This document shows, piece by piece, positions 20,132 through 29,961 of a stretch of DNA of 64,000 nucleotides; the first letter of the stretch is position 1; each line of letters starts with the position of its first letter. Source of the stretch: Flavobacterium ammonificans. Lineage in GTDB: Bacteria; Bacteroidota; Bacteroidia; Flavobacteriales; Flavobacteriaceae. The stretch is taken from contig NZ_AP025185.1 in NCBI RefSeq assembly GCF_020886115.1, positions 2,046,001 through 2,110,000 of the forward strand. The letters run 5' to 3'. A program made the translations under genes and the position numbers. The notes under the pieces were generated by a model. It saw only the letters and a program-made list of their open reading frames with translations, had not been told where the DNA came from and searched no databases.

Positions 20132-20698
20132 ATGAAAAACCTATTATTACTTGCCCTTTCCCTAATCAGTTCAGCAATTTTTGCTCAAAAACCATGCGAA
20201 TACACTACTAATGTAACCGATTCTATTGGAACATATAAAACGACCAAAGAATATATTATTGCAGAGAAAAATTTTGCAGGAACATCTAATTATATTTTCT
20301 TTTCATTGGCTGTATCTGACGGAATGCCTTTATTAAATGTGCAACTTATTCAAAAGAGTAAAGACTTTATTAAAGCCAATTGTTTTGATAAAGATTCTAA
20401 GATTTTCTTACAATTAAACAATGGTAAAGTAATAACCTTATTGCATATTGATCAAGAAAATTGCGGGACAGTATTGCGAGATGATAAGGGTTTTGACAAC
20501 AGAATAACTCCGGGTACTTTTATGTTTATGAAAGATAGTTTTGAGGAATTGAAAAAATCACCTGTTTCACTAATGCGTATTAAATTCCTGACAGATGTTG
20601 AAGATTACATACTCAAAAAACAGTTTACATCAGAAATGAATAATGAGGTATATGAACCTGAAACTTATTTTATGCAAAATATCCACTGTGCGGAATAA
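20132..20698 (+). CDS. Secreted protein of unknown function
   Basis: 188 residues from the ATG at 20132, which opens directly on a signal peptide (MKNLLLLALSLISSAIFAQ). A TTG 21 bases earlier is in frame but would put hydrophilic residues before the signal. The mature part has paired cysteines (C22 region, C96 region, CGTV and HCAE at the end) and no motif I recognise. It overlaps or abuts the methyltransferase stop, so it is probably co-transcribed. Nothing in the sequence gives a function. Confidence 0.75.
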   Translation: MKNLLLLALSLISSAIFAQKPCEYTTNVTDSIGTYKTTKEYIIAEKNFAGTSNYIFFSLAVSDGMPLLNVQLIQKSKDFIKANCFDKDSKIFLQLNNGKVITLLHIDQENCGTVLRDDKGFDNRITPGTFMFMKDSFEELKKSPVSLMRIKFLTDVEDYILKKQFTSEMNNEVYEPETYFMQNIHCAE

Positions 20699-20921
20699 AT
20701 AACCCTTATTCAAAATAGCATCTGCTTGACTTATTTGGATTCTCTGTGATTAAATAATTACCGCAAATTCGCAAATTTTTTCACCTTTCAAAGTATCAAG
20801 AAATACTATAAATGCTATCATATCCTTATGAAAAGCGTTCTGTTTTGACTAAACTAAACTGATAATTTTGTGCAACTTAGTGCCTTCTTAGAAAACCTTT
20901 GTGATTAAAAATTAACCTATA
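20699..20921. repeat. Intergenic DNA with degenerate dispersed-repeat fragments
   Basis: Contains stretches such as GCAAATTCGCAAATT (about 20764-20778) and CTTAGTGCCTTCTTAG (about 20876-20891) that resemble the repeat near 37650 (CTTAGTGTCTTTGTGCC). No gene or clear terminator seen. Confidence 0.4.
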
Positions 20922-21551
20922 TTAATCACAATTCCATTTAGCATTAGAAACCTTCTCCTTGGAAGCATTTTTTACATTATAATGCCACCACTCAGAATCA
21001 AAAGAAATAAAATTACTTTTTCTCATTATTTTTTTCAGAAGCAATCGATTCTGTTTTACTTCATCTGGAAGATTCTCATAGAAATGACTCGCTTCTGGAC
21101 CAAAAAAATCAAATGATGTTCCCATGTCTAATTCTGCTCCAGTACTATCGACTAAAGTAATATCAACTGCTCCTCCTCTATTGTGAATCGAACCTTTTGC
21201 AGGATTTGCGACATATTCTGGATTGGGTATAATTTGCCACATTTTTTTTTGAATATCTAATGGACGATAACAGTCATAAATCTTTATACGATACCCTTTT
21301 TTCATGAATTTCTCGTTGGCTTTTACTAAAGCTTTTACTGTTTTAAAACGTAAAAGACATTCTGGACAATCATAGACTTTTGCTTTCAAAAAATTATCCG
21401 CCGTTGCATACTTCATATCGTAAACAAAATCAGCACTATAGTCTTTCAGATTCACAAAAGAAGAATCTGCAATCGTTTCATCAGTCTGGGCATGAATGGT
21501 GTTTATTGTTGAGAAAAAAAACAAAAAAAATAAGGACCAAAGAGTTCGCAT
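20922..21551 (-). CDS. D-alanyl-D-alanine dipeptidase (M15D, VanX/DdpX-like)
   Basis: 209 residues with a signal peptide (1-21, IHAQ). The M15D zinc site is complete: H123 and D130 in SIHNRGGAVD, and E187 and H190 in SEWWH; the substrate arginine R96 is in DCYRPLD. Such enzymes split D-Ala-D-Ala; secreted ones recycle dipeptide from peptidoglycan, while cytoplasmic VanX confers glycopeptide resistance. The signal peptide and absence of vanH/vanA partners argue for wall turnover rather than resistance. Confidence 0.92.
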   Translation of the reverse strand: MRTLWSLFFLFFFSTINTIHAQTDETIADSSFVNLKDYSADFVYDMKYATADNFLKAKVYDCPECLLRFKTVKALVKANEKFMKKGYRIKIYDCYRPLDIQKKMWQIIPNPEYVANPAKGSIHNRGGAVDITLVDSTGAELDMGTSFDFFGPEASHFYENLPDEVKQNRLLLKKIMRKSNFISFDSEWWHYNVKNASKEKVSNAKWNCD

Positions 21552-21594
21552 GGCAAAATTTAATATTAATTATCTGTTAAAAGTATTTATTATT

Positions 21595-21627
21595 TTTGAC
21601 TCTTTAAGCGTGTATGAACTAAATTTG
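21595..21627 (+). promoter_or_regulatory. Promoter of the TlpA-like gene
   Basis: TTTG (21595-21598), 21 bases, TAAATTTG (21620-21627): both Bacteroidota promoter elements, giving a leader of about 50 bases. Confidence 0.6.
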
Positions 21628-21684
21628 ATTCCAATAAAGTAAAACCCATAAGAAAAACTTATTTTTGGTTAAAATTAGATAATT

Positions 21685-23136
21685 ATGAAAACCCAATCGC
21701 TCGTATTCTCTTTACTTTTTTTACTCTTTAGTAATTCTTTTTTTGCACAAGTCAAAAAGACGATTCCTGCAAGCCAAATTGAATTTCAATCTCCGGAATA
21801 CGCTAATAAGATGTATTATATAGCGAGTCATTACGGCAAATATCAAACCTTGTTAGATTCCGTAAAAGGAACAGCTGACGGAAAATTAATCTTCAAAAAA
21901 GACCAAAAATACATTGAAGGTATCTATATGTTAGTAACACCTGACAAGAAGATAGATCTAGAGTTTTTGATGGACAATGAACAAAAATTTGCCATCAAAG
22001 TTACCAATCCAACCGAAAAAACGTTGGAGATACGTAATTCCAATTTGAACCAAGATTTTGCTAATTTCAATTCCTTTTTTAGAACTAAAATGGAAGTTAT
22101 CAAAAACTTAGAAAAAAGCTTAGCCGATAAAAAGACCAAACAAGATAGTGCATTCGTAATTACTGATTTAAAGAAAATTCAAGCAGAGATTAACTTGTTC
22201 AAAAATGAGTATATCAAAACTAATTCAGGAAATACGATGGCGCTTTTGTTCAGTATGAGCCAACCAATTGACAACTTTTTAAACAAAGCCGAAGAAGAAA
22301 AACTGGCTACTAAAACCGACTCGATCGCTTACTTAAAAAAGCATTTTTTTGATGGAATTAATTTTAAAGACGCACGACTATTGCGCAATCCCTTTTTAGA
22401 AAACCGAATCACTACCTACTTCAACACCTTTATCCCTGTTACTCCTGAAGCAGTAACTCAGGAAATTACACAAATTTTAAACCAAACGGACCAACCCAAT
22501 GGAGAAGTATTTAAATACCTGAGTTTACATTTCATTGATTTGTATGCTGAAGCAAAAATCATGGGAATGGATCGAGTATTTATTAATATTTACAATAGCT
22601 TTTTTAAGAACAAAGAATATCCTTGGTTACAACTCAAACAAAAAGAGTTTTTCAAATTTAAAGTATCGAGTATCAAGGATAATTTAATTGGCGATAAAGG
22701 TAAAAACCTATTCATGCTAACTCAAGATCAAAAACGAATTGATTTATACGATATTAAGGCTAAATATACGGTTGTTGCCTTCTGGGATCCTACTTGCGGA
22801 CATTGTGCGACCGAAATTCCAAAAATGCTTCAATTGTATGAAACCGAATGGAAGCAAAAAGGCGTAGTCGTTTTTGCCATAAACAACAATACGAACGAAA
22901 TGGCAAAATGGAAAGAGTTTATTGAAAAAGAAAAACTATCCAGTTGGATTAATGTGTACCCTGCTCCCGTAGTTACAGGGAATTACACCAAGGAAGATGT
23001 TGATTTCCAAACTTTGTATAATGTGAGACAAACTCCAGTTATGTATCTTTTGGATCAGGACAAAAAAATTATTGCTAAAAAAGTAGGTCCTGAAAATTAC
23101 ACCAAGATTATAGAGCAATTGGAAAAGAAAAAATAA
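21685..23136 (+). CDS. TlpA-like thioredoxin-fold protein (DUF5106 type)
   Basis: 483 residues. Signal peptide 1-21 (NSFFAQ). The first 130 residues resemble the DUF4369/beta-sandwich region, the middle is an all-helical DUF5106-like region, and the last 150 residues are a thioredoxin fold with the active site C371-G-H-C374 in WDPTCGHCATEIP and the cis-proline in RQTPVMYLL. Such proteins are periplasmic thiol-disulfide reductases or quality-control factors. No cytochrome-maturation gene is nearby, so the partner is unknown. Transcribed from its own promoter. Confidence 0.88.
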   Translation: MKTQSLVFSLLFLLFSNSFFAQVKKTIPASQIEFQSPEYANKMYYIASHYGKYQTLLDSVKGTADGKLIFKKDQKYIEGIYMLVTPDKKIDLEFLMDNEQKFAIKVTNPTEKTLEIRNSNLNQDFANFNSFFRTKMEVIKNLEKSLADKKTKQDSAFVITDLKKIQAEINLFKNEYIKTNSGNTMALLFSMSQPIDNFLNKAEEEKLATKTDSIAYLKKHFFDGINFKDARLLRNPFLENRITTYFNTFIPVTPEAVTQEITQILNQTDQPNGEVFKYLSLHFIDLYAEAKIMGMDRVFINIYNSFFKNKEYPWLQLKQKEFFKFKVSSIKDNLIGDKGKNLFMLTQDQKRIDLYDIKAKYTVVAFWDPTCGHCATEIPKMLQLYETEWKQKGVVVFAINNNTNEMAKWKEFIEKEKLSSWINVYPAPVVTGNYTKEDVDFQTLYNVRQTPVMYLLDQDKKIIAKKVGPENYTKIIEQLEKKK

Positions 23137-23215
23137 GTGTGCAAACTATATATTGGATCATATAATTTAAGAAACCAAAATACAATTAATAACAAAATAA
23201 CTACCAAAAACAAAA

Positions 23216-23239
23216 AAACCTACTGTTTCCAGTAGGTTT
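23216..23239 (-). terminator. Terminator of the tRNA operon
   Basis: 10-base perfect stem (AAACCTACTG with CAGTAGGTTT), 4-base loop. On the minus strand it is followed by a run of seven T, 7 bases after tRNA-Arg. Confidence 0.85.
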
Positions 23240-23245
23240 GTAATG

Positions 23246-23319
<74 letters not shown>

Positions 23320-23332
23320 AGTCTTATTGTTG

Positions 23333-23407
23333 TCGGGGTGGCAGGATTCGAACCTGCGGCCTCCTGCTCCCAAAGCAGGCGCGATAACCGGGCTACGCTA
23401 CACCCCG
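23333..23407 (-). tRNA. tRNA-Pro (TGG)
   Basis: Minus-strand cloverleaf with acceptor CGGGGTG/CACCCCG, T arm AGGTTCGAATCCT, anticodon stem CCTGC/GCAGG and loop TTTGGGA, anticodon TGG. Second gene of a Ser-Pro-Arg tRNA unit. Confidence 0.95.
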
Positions 23408-23426
23408 AAAAAGCAAAATTAAAAAG

Positions 23427-23510
23427 CGGAGAGACAGGGACTCGAACCCTGGCGACGATTGCTCGTCGACAGATTAGCAATCTGCTCCATTACCACTCTG
23501 GCACCTCTCC
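23427..23510 (-). tRNA. tRNA-Ser (GCT)
   Basis: Minus-strand class II tRNA of 84 bases with a long variable arm (CGACGAGCAATCGTCG), anticodon loop TTGCTAA with anticodon GCT, and the G discriminator base typical of serine tRNAs. First gene of the unit. Confidence 0.95.
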
Positions 23511-23542
23511 AAGCTCAAGAAACCTGTCCTATTTTGCGGTGG

Positions 23543-23573
23543 CAAATGTAGCACATCATTGTATTAATCACAA
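23543..23573 (-). promoter_or_regulatory. Promoter of the tRNA Ser-Pro-Arg unit
   Basis: On the minus strand: TTG (23573-23571), 20 bases, TACATTTG (23550-23543), about 30 bases before tRNA-Ser. Confidence 0.65.
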
Positions 23574-23682
23574 CTATTTTAAAGTTTTTTTTCTTTTTAT
23601 TTTTTAATTGTCGTTAAATGAGTTCACAATCAACATACTAGCTACAATCAAAATCATTTAAATCAGAATACTATAATCACCA

Positions 23683-23712
23683 TTTGAAATTGCATAAAAA
23701 AGATTAAATTTG
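23683..23712 (+). promoter_or_regulatory. Promoter of the thiolase gene
   Basis: TTTG (23683-23686), 18 bases, TAAATTTG (23705-23712), 24 bases before the start codon. Confidence 0.65.
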
Positions 23713-23736
23713 CTTATCATCTAAATTCTAAATATT

Positions 23737-24915
23737 ATGAATAAAAGAGTCGTAATTGTTGCTGCCACTCGTACCCCTATGGGAAGTTTTATGGGAAGTT
23801 TGTCCACCGTAAGCGCATCTCAACTAGGTGCAGTAGCAATCAAAGGTGCTTTGGAGAAGATCAACCTTAGTCCTGATTTAGTAGACGAGGTATTTATGGG
23901 AAATGTAGTTCAATCTGGTGTTGGTCAAGCTCCAGCTAGACAAGCAGCCCTATTTGCTGGTTTACCCAATTCGGTTCCTTGTACTACTGTAAATAAAGTT
24001 TGTGCTTCAGGAATGAAAGCAGTTATGTTTGCTGCACAATCCATTCAATCAGGTGATGCTGAAATTATTGTTGCAGGCGGAATGGAAAACATGAGCCTTA
24101 TCCCACATTATACTTATTTAAGAGCGGGTACTAAATTTGGTCCAAATGCTTTAATTGATGGAATGCAAAAGGATGGACTTACTGATGCTTATGATAACAA
24201 CGCTATGGGTGTGAGTGCCGATCTTTGTGCCTCAGAACATAAAATTTCTAGAGAAGAACAAGACCAATTTGCAATTCAATCCTATGAGAAAAGTGCTAAA
24301 GCTTGGGAAGCAGGGAAATTTGATAATGAAATAGTTCCGGTTGCTGTGCCTCAACGAAAAGGAGAGCCTGTAATTGTATCAAAAGACGAAGAGTACACCA
24401 ATGTGAAGTTAGATAGAGTTAGTAGCTTAAACCCTGCTTTTACTAAAGAAGGAACTGTTACTGCTGCAAATGCCTCAACAATTAATGATGGAGCAGCTGC
24501 ATTGGTAATCATGAGTGAGGAAAAAGCAATTGCTTTGGGTTTTCAACCTCTAGCGTATATTCTTTCCTATGCCGATGCTGCTCAGGAACCTAAATGGTTT
24601 ACAACGAGTCCAGCTTTAGCATTACCAAAAGCACTTAAGAAGGCTAATCTTTCAATTGAAGATGTAGATTATTTTGAATTTAACGAAGCTTTTTCTGTTG
24701 TAGGTTTGGCTAATGCCAAATTATTAAATATTGATTTGAATAAAATGAATGTTAATGGTGGTGCTGTTTCATTAGGACATCCGTTGGGTTGTTCAGGAGC
24801 CAGAATCATTGTGACTTTATTGAATGTATTACAACAAAATAATGGTAAAATTGGAGCAGCTGCTATCTGTAATGGTGGTGGTGGTGCTTCTGCCATAGTA
24901 ATTGAGAGAGCATAA
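23737..24915 (+). CDS. Acetyl-CoA C-acyltransferase (thiolase)
   Basis: 392 residues, full length. Nucleophile C89 in NKVCASGMKA, H348 in SLGHPLGCSGARI and C378 in AICNGGGGASA complete the thiolase active site. It condenses two acetyl-CoA to acetoacetyl-CoA or cleaves 3-ketoacyl-CoA. No beta-oxidation hydratase/dehydrogenase gene is beside it, which fits a biosynthetic acetyl-CoA C-acetyltransferase, but chain-length preference cannot be judged. The NlpC/P60 gene follows after 41 bases. Confidence 0.95.
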   Translation: MNKRVVIVAATRTPMGSFMGSLSTVSASQLGAVAIKGALEKINLSPDLVDEVFMGNVVQSGVGQAPARQAALFAGLPNSVPCTTVNKVCASGMKAVMFAAQSIQSGDAEIIVAGGMENMSLIPHYTYLRAGTKFGPNALIDGMQKDGLTDAYDNNAMGVSADLCASEHKISREEQDQFAIQSYEKSAKAWEAGKFDNEIVPVAVPQRKGEPVIVSKDEEYTNVKLDRVSSLNPAFTKEGTVTAANASTINDGAAALVIMSEEKAIALGFQPLAYILSYADAAQEPKWFTTSPALALPKALKKANLSIEDVDYFEFNEAFSVVGLANAKLLNIDLNKMNVNGGAVSLGHPLGCSGARIIVTLLNVLQQNNGKIGAAAICNGGGGASAIVIERA

Positions 24916-24956
24916 ATTGCCTCTAAAAGTAACCTCAAAAATAGAAAGAGTTGTCC

Positions 24957-25718
24957 ATGTTTGGAATTTGTAACCTAGCCATAATCCCACTTCGAGCGGA
25001 ACCAAATGACAGAAGCGAAATCGTTTCTCAAGTCTTGTTTGGTGAACATTTTGAAGTGGTAGAAGAACTAAAACAATGGCGCAAAATCCGACTGCAATTT
25101 GACAACTATGAAGGTTGGGTAGACTTCAAACAATTTCAAATTATTAGCGAAACTGATTACAAAACACTTTCAAAAGAACCTATTACATTAAATGCAGATT
25201 TGATTGATTACATTTCAGCACCAAATAATACCTTGCTTCCTATTCCTTTAGGAGCATCGCTTTCATTTTTAGATCATTCCGAAATTAACTCCTCGCAGTT
25301 TGTTTTTGATGGCAGCAAAATAAGCGGAATACAGGATAAAAGCCAACTAATCACTACCGCATTTATGTATTTGAATGCACCTTATTTATGGGGAGGAAAA
25401 ACACCTTTTGGAATCGATTGTTCTGGTTTTACGCAAATGGTATATAAATTAAATGGTTACAGGTTATCAAGAGATGCTTCGCAGCAAGCAACTCAAGGCG
25501 ATGCTTTAAGCTTTATTGAAGAAAGCGAACCTGGTGATTTGGCTTTCTTTGATAACGAAGAAGGTGCTATCATTCATGTGGGAATTATAATGGAAAACAA
25601 TTACATTATTCACGCTAGCGGAAAAGTTCGAGTAGATCGCCTTGATCACTTGGGAATATTCAATCCCGAAACACAAAAACATACACACAAACTAAGAGTA
25701 ATCAAAAAAATAATTTAA
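24957..25718 (+). CDS. NlpC/P60 (C40) peptidase with SH3b domain
   Basis: 253 residues from the ATG at 24957; a TTG two codons earlier is in frame. The N-terminal part (1-65, ICNLAIIPLRAEPNDRSEIVSQVLFGE) is a bacterial SH3 domain without a signal peptide, and the C-terminal part is NlpC/P60 with catalytic C155 in FGIDCSGFTQ and H207 in IIHVGIIM. Such enzymes cut the gamma-D-Glu to diaminopimelate bond of wall peptides. Lack of a signal peptide suggests action in the cytoplasm on recycled muropeptides, like YkfC. Confidence 0.92.
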   Translation: MFGICNLAIIPLRAEPNDRSEIVSQVLFGEHFEVVEELKQWRKIRLQFDNYEGWVDFKQFQIISETDYKTLSKEPITLNADLIDYISAPNNTLLPIPLGASLSFLDHSEINSSQFVFDGSKISGIQDKSQLITTAFMYLNAPYLWGGKTPFGIDCSGFTQMVYKLNGYRLSRDASQQATQGDALSFIEESEPGDLAFFDNEEGAIIHVGIIMENNYIIHASGKVRVDRLDHLGIFNPETQKHTHKLRVIKKII

Positions 25719-25720
25719 AT

Positions 25721-25752
25721 AAAAAAACCGAATTTTTCAATTCGGTTTTTTT
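25721..25752. terminator. Bidirectional intrinsic terminator
   Basis: 14-base perfect stem with loop TTTC, seven A on the left and seven or more T on the right, between the convergent NlpC/P60 gene and the TPR gene. Confidence 0.9.
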
Positions 25753-25770
25753 TTGGTTTAAATCTAAAGC

Positions 25771-27045
25771 CTATTTTTTCATTCTAGCTTTCAACGCTTT
25801 AGCTTTTTCTGTCATTTCTAATGCTCTGAAAACACTTAATAAGGTTGACTTAACCTCTTCATTAGTATCGTCTAACTCAGCGGCTTTTTCAAGATAAGGC
25901 AAAGCAGAAGTAAATACTGCCTCTCTTTGTTTTTTTAGCACTTCGTAACGTTTATTATCTTTTTCCGAATTACCTAACTTTTGAATTTCATCAAATAATT
26001 TTTTATCAGCATCTAATTTCAAAATAGCTAAATTCAAATACGCATTTACATAATCTGGCTTAATTTCGACAGCTCTTTTGTAATACGTTTCAGCTTCAGC
26101 AAAATTCTTAGCATTGTAACTAATTACTCCTAAGTTAAAAACTAAATCCGCATCATTTGGGCTTTGAGCCAAAACCTCAGTGATTAATTTTTTGTAAGTA
26201 TCATAATCTTTAGTATCTAAATACAAATTAGCTTCAGTCAAAATCAATGATTTATCATCTGGATTAGTAACTCTAGCTTCGGCAACTGCTTTTTTAGCTT
26301 CAGCAATTTTTCCATTTTGAACTAAAATCAAAGCCATATTTTTATAGATTTCACCTCTTTTTGATGGAATTGCTTCTGTTCTTGGTTTTTCATGAGTTCC
26401 AAGTTTAACCATTTGGTCTCTCTCTTTCGCTGTAGAGAAAAATTGTTCTTCACCATTAACTTTGTTAACAGCATAATAATTGGTTCCCTTTCCAGAATAG
26501 TTTAATCTCTTAAGCTCATCGTAAGCGTTGTAAGCAGTCTCATACTCTTTAGCATTTACAAAAGTCGATGCCGCATAATACAAATTGATGGTGTCTCTTT
26601 TATCTAACAGATATGCATCGTATAGTTTTTTTGCTCCTGAAGCATGTTTTTCTGCTTTAGAATCTGCAATAGCGCCATTGATTAATTTGTATTTAACATC
26701 AATAATTGATTTAGTAGCTTGAGCAGCGAACTTGTCTTTTCCAGAAGCTTTTTCAATTGAAACTACTTCTTGGTATCCTTTGGCAGCAGCCGAAAGGTTG
26801 GTATCTACATCCTCATTTTTAGTAGCTAAAGCCAAATGAGCATTAGCCTTTACAAAATGAAACTGGGCTTTTTCAGCATCTGGTGCTGCAGCTGACGCAG
26901 CTTCTGCTCCTTGCAAAATAGTAATTGCTTCTTGAGCATTTCCTGCTTTTAAAGCCTTTTCAGCTGCTTTAATTTGATCTTTTTGAGCAAAAGTGGCAAC
27001 TGATATCAATAATGCTGATGCTAGTAGTACATATTTACTTTTCAT
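25771..27045 (-). CDS. Tetratricopeptide repeat protein, secreted
   Basis: 424 residues. Signal peptide 1-20 (VATFAQ), then an alanine-rich helical region and TPR units, clearest at about 270-370 (DADLVFNLGVISYNAKNFAEAETYYKRAVEIKPDYVNAYLNLAILKL). TPRs are protein-binding scaffolds; here probably periplasmic or outer-membrane associated. It starts 38 bases after gyrA on the same strand and may be read from the gyrA transcript; no functional tie to gyrase is implied. Confidence 0.88.
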   Translation of the reverse strand: MKSKYVLLASALLISVATFAQKDQIKAAEKALKAGNAQEAITILQGAEAASAAAPDAEKAQFHFVKANAHLALATKNEDVDTNLSAAAKGYQEVVSIEKASGKDKFAAQATKSIIDVKYKLINGAIADSKAEKHASGAKKLYDAYLLDKRDTINLYYAASTFVNAKEYETAYNAYDELKRLNYSGKGTNYYAVNKVNGEEQFFSTAKERDQMVKLGTHEKPRTEAIPSKRGEIYKNMALILVQNGKIAEAKKAVAEARVTNPDDKSLILTEANLYLDTKDYDTYKKLITEVLAQSPNDADLVFNLGVISYNAKNFAEAETYYKRAVEIKPDYVNAYLNLAILKLDADKKLFDEIQKLGNSEKDNKRYEVLKKQREAVFTSALPYLEKAAELDDTNEEVKSTLLSVFRALEMTEKAKALKARMKK

Positions 27046-27083
27046 AATATTCTAATTTAATTTTTGGTTGAATTTGTTTTTAA

Positions 27084-29705
27084 TTATTCGTCTGAATCGT
27101 CTTCATCAGTATCATCGATATCTTCTTCGTCTTCGATTTCCTCGTCTTCTTCATCGTCGTCATCTGCAGCGCCATCATCTTCTAGTACTTCTAGAACAGG
27201 CTTCACTCTTTCAATAACTTCGACTTCAATTGGATTGCCATCTTCGTCTAATTCAATTTCAGCTGGATCGTCTTTCATTACTTTAGTTACCGCTGCAATA
27301 GAATCGTTTCCTTTGATGTTGATTAATTTAACACCTTGAGTAGCACGTCCCATTACACGAAGATCTTCCACTGCCATTCTGATAGTCAATCCTGATTTGT
27401 TGATAATCATCAAGTCGTCATTGTCAGTCACAGCATTGATCGAGATCAACTGACCTGTTTTCTCAGTAATATTCAAGGTTTTCACCCCTTTTCCTCCACG
27501 ATTCGTGATTCTGTACTCATCTAGGCTAGAACGTTTACCGTAACCATTTTCAGCAACAACTAAAATTTCGCTGCTCATATCGTTTACCGTTACCATTCCG
27601 ATTACTTCGTCTTTGTCATCTTTTAAAGTAATACCACGAACTCCAGAAGCTGTTCTTCCCATTGGACGGGTTTTAGTTTCTTCAAAACGAACTAATTTAC
27701 CAGATTTAACAGCCAAAATAATTTGACTCTCACCGTTGGTTAATTGAGCCGCTAATAATTCGTCGCCTTCTTTAATCGTAATGGCAGCAACACCATTCAC
27801 TCGAGGTTTAGAATATTTCTCTAAAGACGTTTTCTTTACCTGTCCTTGTTTAGTTACCATTACTAAATTATGACTGCTTACATACTCTTTATCTTTCAAG
27901 TCTTGTGTACAGATAAATGCTTTCACTTTATCATCTGACTCAATGTTGATTAAGTTCTGTAACGCTCTTCCTTTAGCAGTTTTACTTCCTTCTGGAATTT
28001 CGTACACACGCATCCAGAAACATTTTCCTTTTTGCGTAAAGAACATCATGTACTGGTGATTCGTAGCCACAAACATGTGTTCTAAGAAATCTTGGTCACG
28101 GGTTCCAGCACTTTTTTGTCCTACTCCTCCTCTATTTTGAGTTTTGTACTCAGACAAGTTCGTACGCTTAATATACCCTGCGTGCGAAATAGTAATCACT
28201 ACATTTTCATCAGCAATTAAGTCTTCAATACTTACATCTCCACCAGAATATTCGATTTGAGAACGACGCTCATCACCATATTTATCTCTGATTTCAATTA
28301 ACTCTTCTTTAATTAATGCAATTCTCAAATTCACATCGGCTAATAAAGCTCTTAAATGCTCAATTAACTTCATGATTTCTTCGTACTCAGCACGCAATTT
28401 ATCTTGCTCTAAACCTGTCAATTGACGTAAACGCATTTCAACAATAGCACGTGCTTGAATATCCGATAATTTGAATCTCTCGATTAATTTTTCTTTGGCT
28501 TCATCCGTGTTTTTAGACGCTTTGATTAAAGCAATTACTTCGTCAATGTTATCCGAAGCAATAATTAATCCTTCTAAAATATGGGCTCTTTCCTCTGCTT
28601 TTCGTAATTCAAATTGTGTTCTACGAATTACCACATCATGACGGTGTTCTACGAAATGATGAATCATATCTTTCAGATTCAACGTTTCTGGACGCCCTTT
28701 TACTAAGGCAATATTATTAACACTAAATGATGATTGTAATTGGGTATACTTATATAAGGTATTCAATACTACATTTGGTGTAGCATCACGTTTCAAGATA
28801 TACACGATACGCATACCATTTCTATCCGATTCATCACGAATATTGGCAATACCTTCAATTTTCTTTTCGTTTACCAAATCAGCAGTACGTTTGATCATAT
28901 CTGCTTTATTCACTTGGTACGGAATTTCAGTCACAATGATAGATTCTCTACCATCAACTTCTTCAAAACCTACTTTAGCACGAATAACGACACGTCCACG
29001 ACCTGTTTTAAATGCTTCACGAACACCTTCATATCCGTAAATAATTCCACCTGTCGGGAAATCAGGCGCTTTAATATGAGTGATTAATTCGTCTATTTCA
29101 ATATCGTTATTCTCAATATAAGCAATGGTTCCATTAATTACTTCAGTTAAATTGTGCGGCGGCATATTGGTTGCCATACCTACAGCAATACCTGTAGCTC
29201 CATTAATTAATAAGGTAGGAACTCGTGTTGGCATTACTTTCGGCTCATACAAGGTATCGTCAAAGTTCAGTTGAAAGTCCACTGTCTCTTTTTCGATATC
29301 AGCCATAATTTCTTCCGAAATCTTACGCATTCTAGCCTCAGTATAACGCATTGCTGCTGGACTATCACCATCGACAGAACCAAAGTTACCTTGTCCATCA
29401 ACTAATAAATAACGCATACTCCATTCTTGAGCCATACGCACCATAGCGTCATAAACAGAGGTGTCACCATGAGGGTGGTACTTACCTAAAACTTCTCCAA
29501 CAATTCTTGCGGATTTTTTGTGGGCTTTATTTGAAAAAACTCCTAAATCATACATTCCATAAAGTACTCTTCGATGCACCGGTTTTAAACCGTCTCTAAC
29601 ATCTGGAAGTGCTCTTGATACAATTACCGACATCGAATAATCGATGTAAGCTGATTTCATTTCATCTTCTATGTTAATAGGAATTAACTTTTCTCCTTCA
29701 GACAT
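27084..29705 (-). CDS. gyrA: DNA gyrase subunit A
   Basis: 873 residues. Residues 1-490 are the breakage-reunion domain with catalytic Y121 ([10 protein letters not shown]); 490-815 are the six beta-pinwheel blades, including the GyrA box-like [10 protein letters not shown] that marks gyrase rather than topoisomerase IV. The quinolone-determining segment reads [10 protein letters not shown] with T82 and D86 at the positions of E. coli S83 and D87. The last 35 residues are almost all Asp and Glu, an acidic tail that tunes wrapping in other GyrA proteins. The serine-rich frame on the other strand at the 3' end is only a shadow of this tail. No clear promoter seen. Confidence 0.97.
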   Translation of the reverse strand: MSEGEKLIPINIEDEMKSAYIDYSMSVIVSRALPDVRDGLKPVHRRVLYGMYDLGVFSNKAHKKSARIVGEVLGKYHPHGDTSVYDAMVRMAQEWSMRYLLVDGQGNFGSVDGDSPAAMRYTEARMRKISEEIMADIEKETVDFQLNFDDTLYEPKVMPTRVPTLLINGATGIAVGMATNMPPHNLTEVINGTIAYIENNDIEIDELITHIKAPDFPTGGIIYGYEGVREAFKTGRGRVVIRAKVGFEEVDGRESIIVTEIPYQVNKADMIKRTADLVNEKKIEGIANIRDESDRNGMRIVYILKRDATPNVVLNTLYKYTQLQSSFSVNNIALVKGRPETLNLKDMIHHFVEHRHDVVIRRTQFELRKAEERAHILEGLIIASDNIDEVIALIKASKNTDEAKEKLIERFKLSDIQARAIVEMRLRQLTGLEQDKLRAEYEEIMKLIEHLRALLADVNLRIALIKEELIEIRDKYGDERRSQIEYSGGDVSIEDLIADENVVITISHAGYIKRTNLSEYKTQNRGGVGQKSAGTRDQDFLEHMFVATNHQYMMFFTQKGKCFWMRVYEIPEGSKTAKGRALQNLINIESDDKVKAFICTQDLKDKEYVSSHNLVMVTKQGQVKKTSLEKYSKPRVNGVAAITIKEGDELLAAQLTNGESQIILAVKSGKLVRFEETKTRPMGRTASGVRGITLKDDKDEVIGMVTVNDMSSEILVVAENGYGKRSSLDEYRITNRGGKGVKTLNITEKTGQLISINAVTDNDDLMIINKSGLTIRMAVEDLRVMGRATQGVKLINIKGNDSIAAVTKVMKDDPAEIELDEDGNPIEVEVIERVKPVLEVLEDDGAADDDDEEDEEIEDEEDIDDTDEDDSDE

Positions 29706-29910
29706 AAGTTATTATATTAAAAAATTATATTAGTTTCAAACGTGCCAATATACGGATATTTGAAATTTTTAGAACTAATTTACGCTACTTATTTCAATGA
29801 TTTATTAACAAGTTTTAAAGGTAATTTAGTTAATAAAATAGGAAGCTCTTTTGAGTTTTTTTGGTATTTTTTTTGTCAATTAGCTGACAGCCGTTGGTTA
29901 CGGAATGATA

Positions 29911-29942
29911 TTTGTTTTTGAAACCTCAATTACTTAAATTTA
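29911..29942 (+). promoter_or_regulatory. Candidate clpC promoter
   Basis: TTTG (29911-29914), 20 bases, TAAATTTA (29935-29942; last base differs from TAnnTTTG). It would give a leader of about 15 bases. Confidence 0.4.
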
Positions 29943-29961
29943 CACTATCAAATAGATACAT

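Noticed and set aside
20922..21551. VanX-type glycopeptide resistance gene
   Set aside because: The protein has a signal peptide and no vanH or vanA neighbours, which fits wall recycling.
27064..27339. Serine-rich ORF opposite the end of gyrA
   Set aside because: Its serine runs are the complement of the Asp/Glu codons of the GyrA acidic tail.
27084..29705. Quinolone-resistance substitution in GyrA
   Set aside because: Position 82 is Thr where E. coli has Ser83; Thr is the natural residue in several susceptible species and D86 is unchanged, so resistance cannot be claimed.
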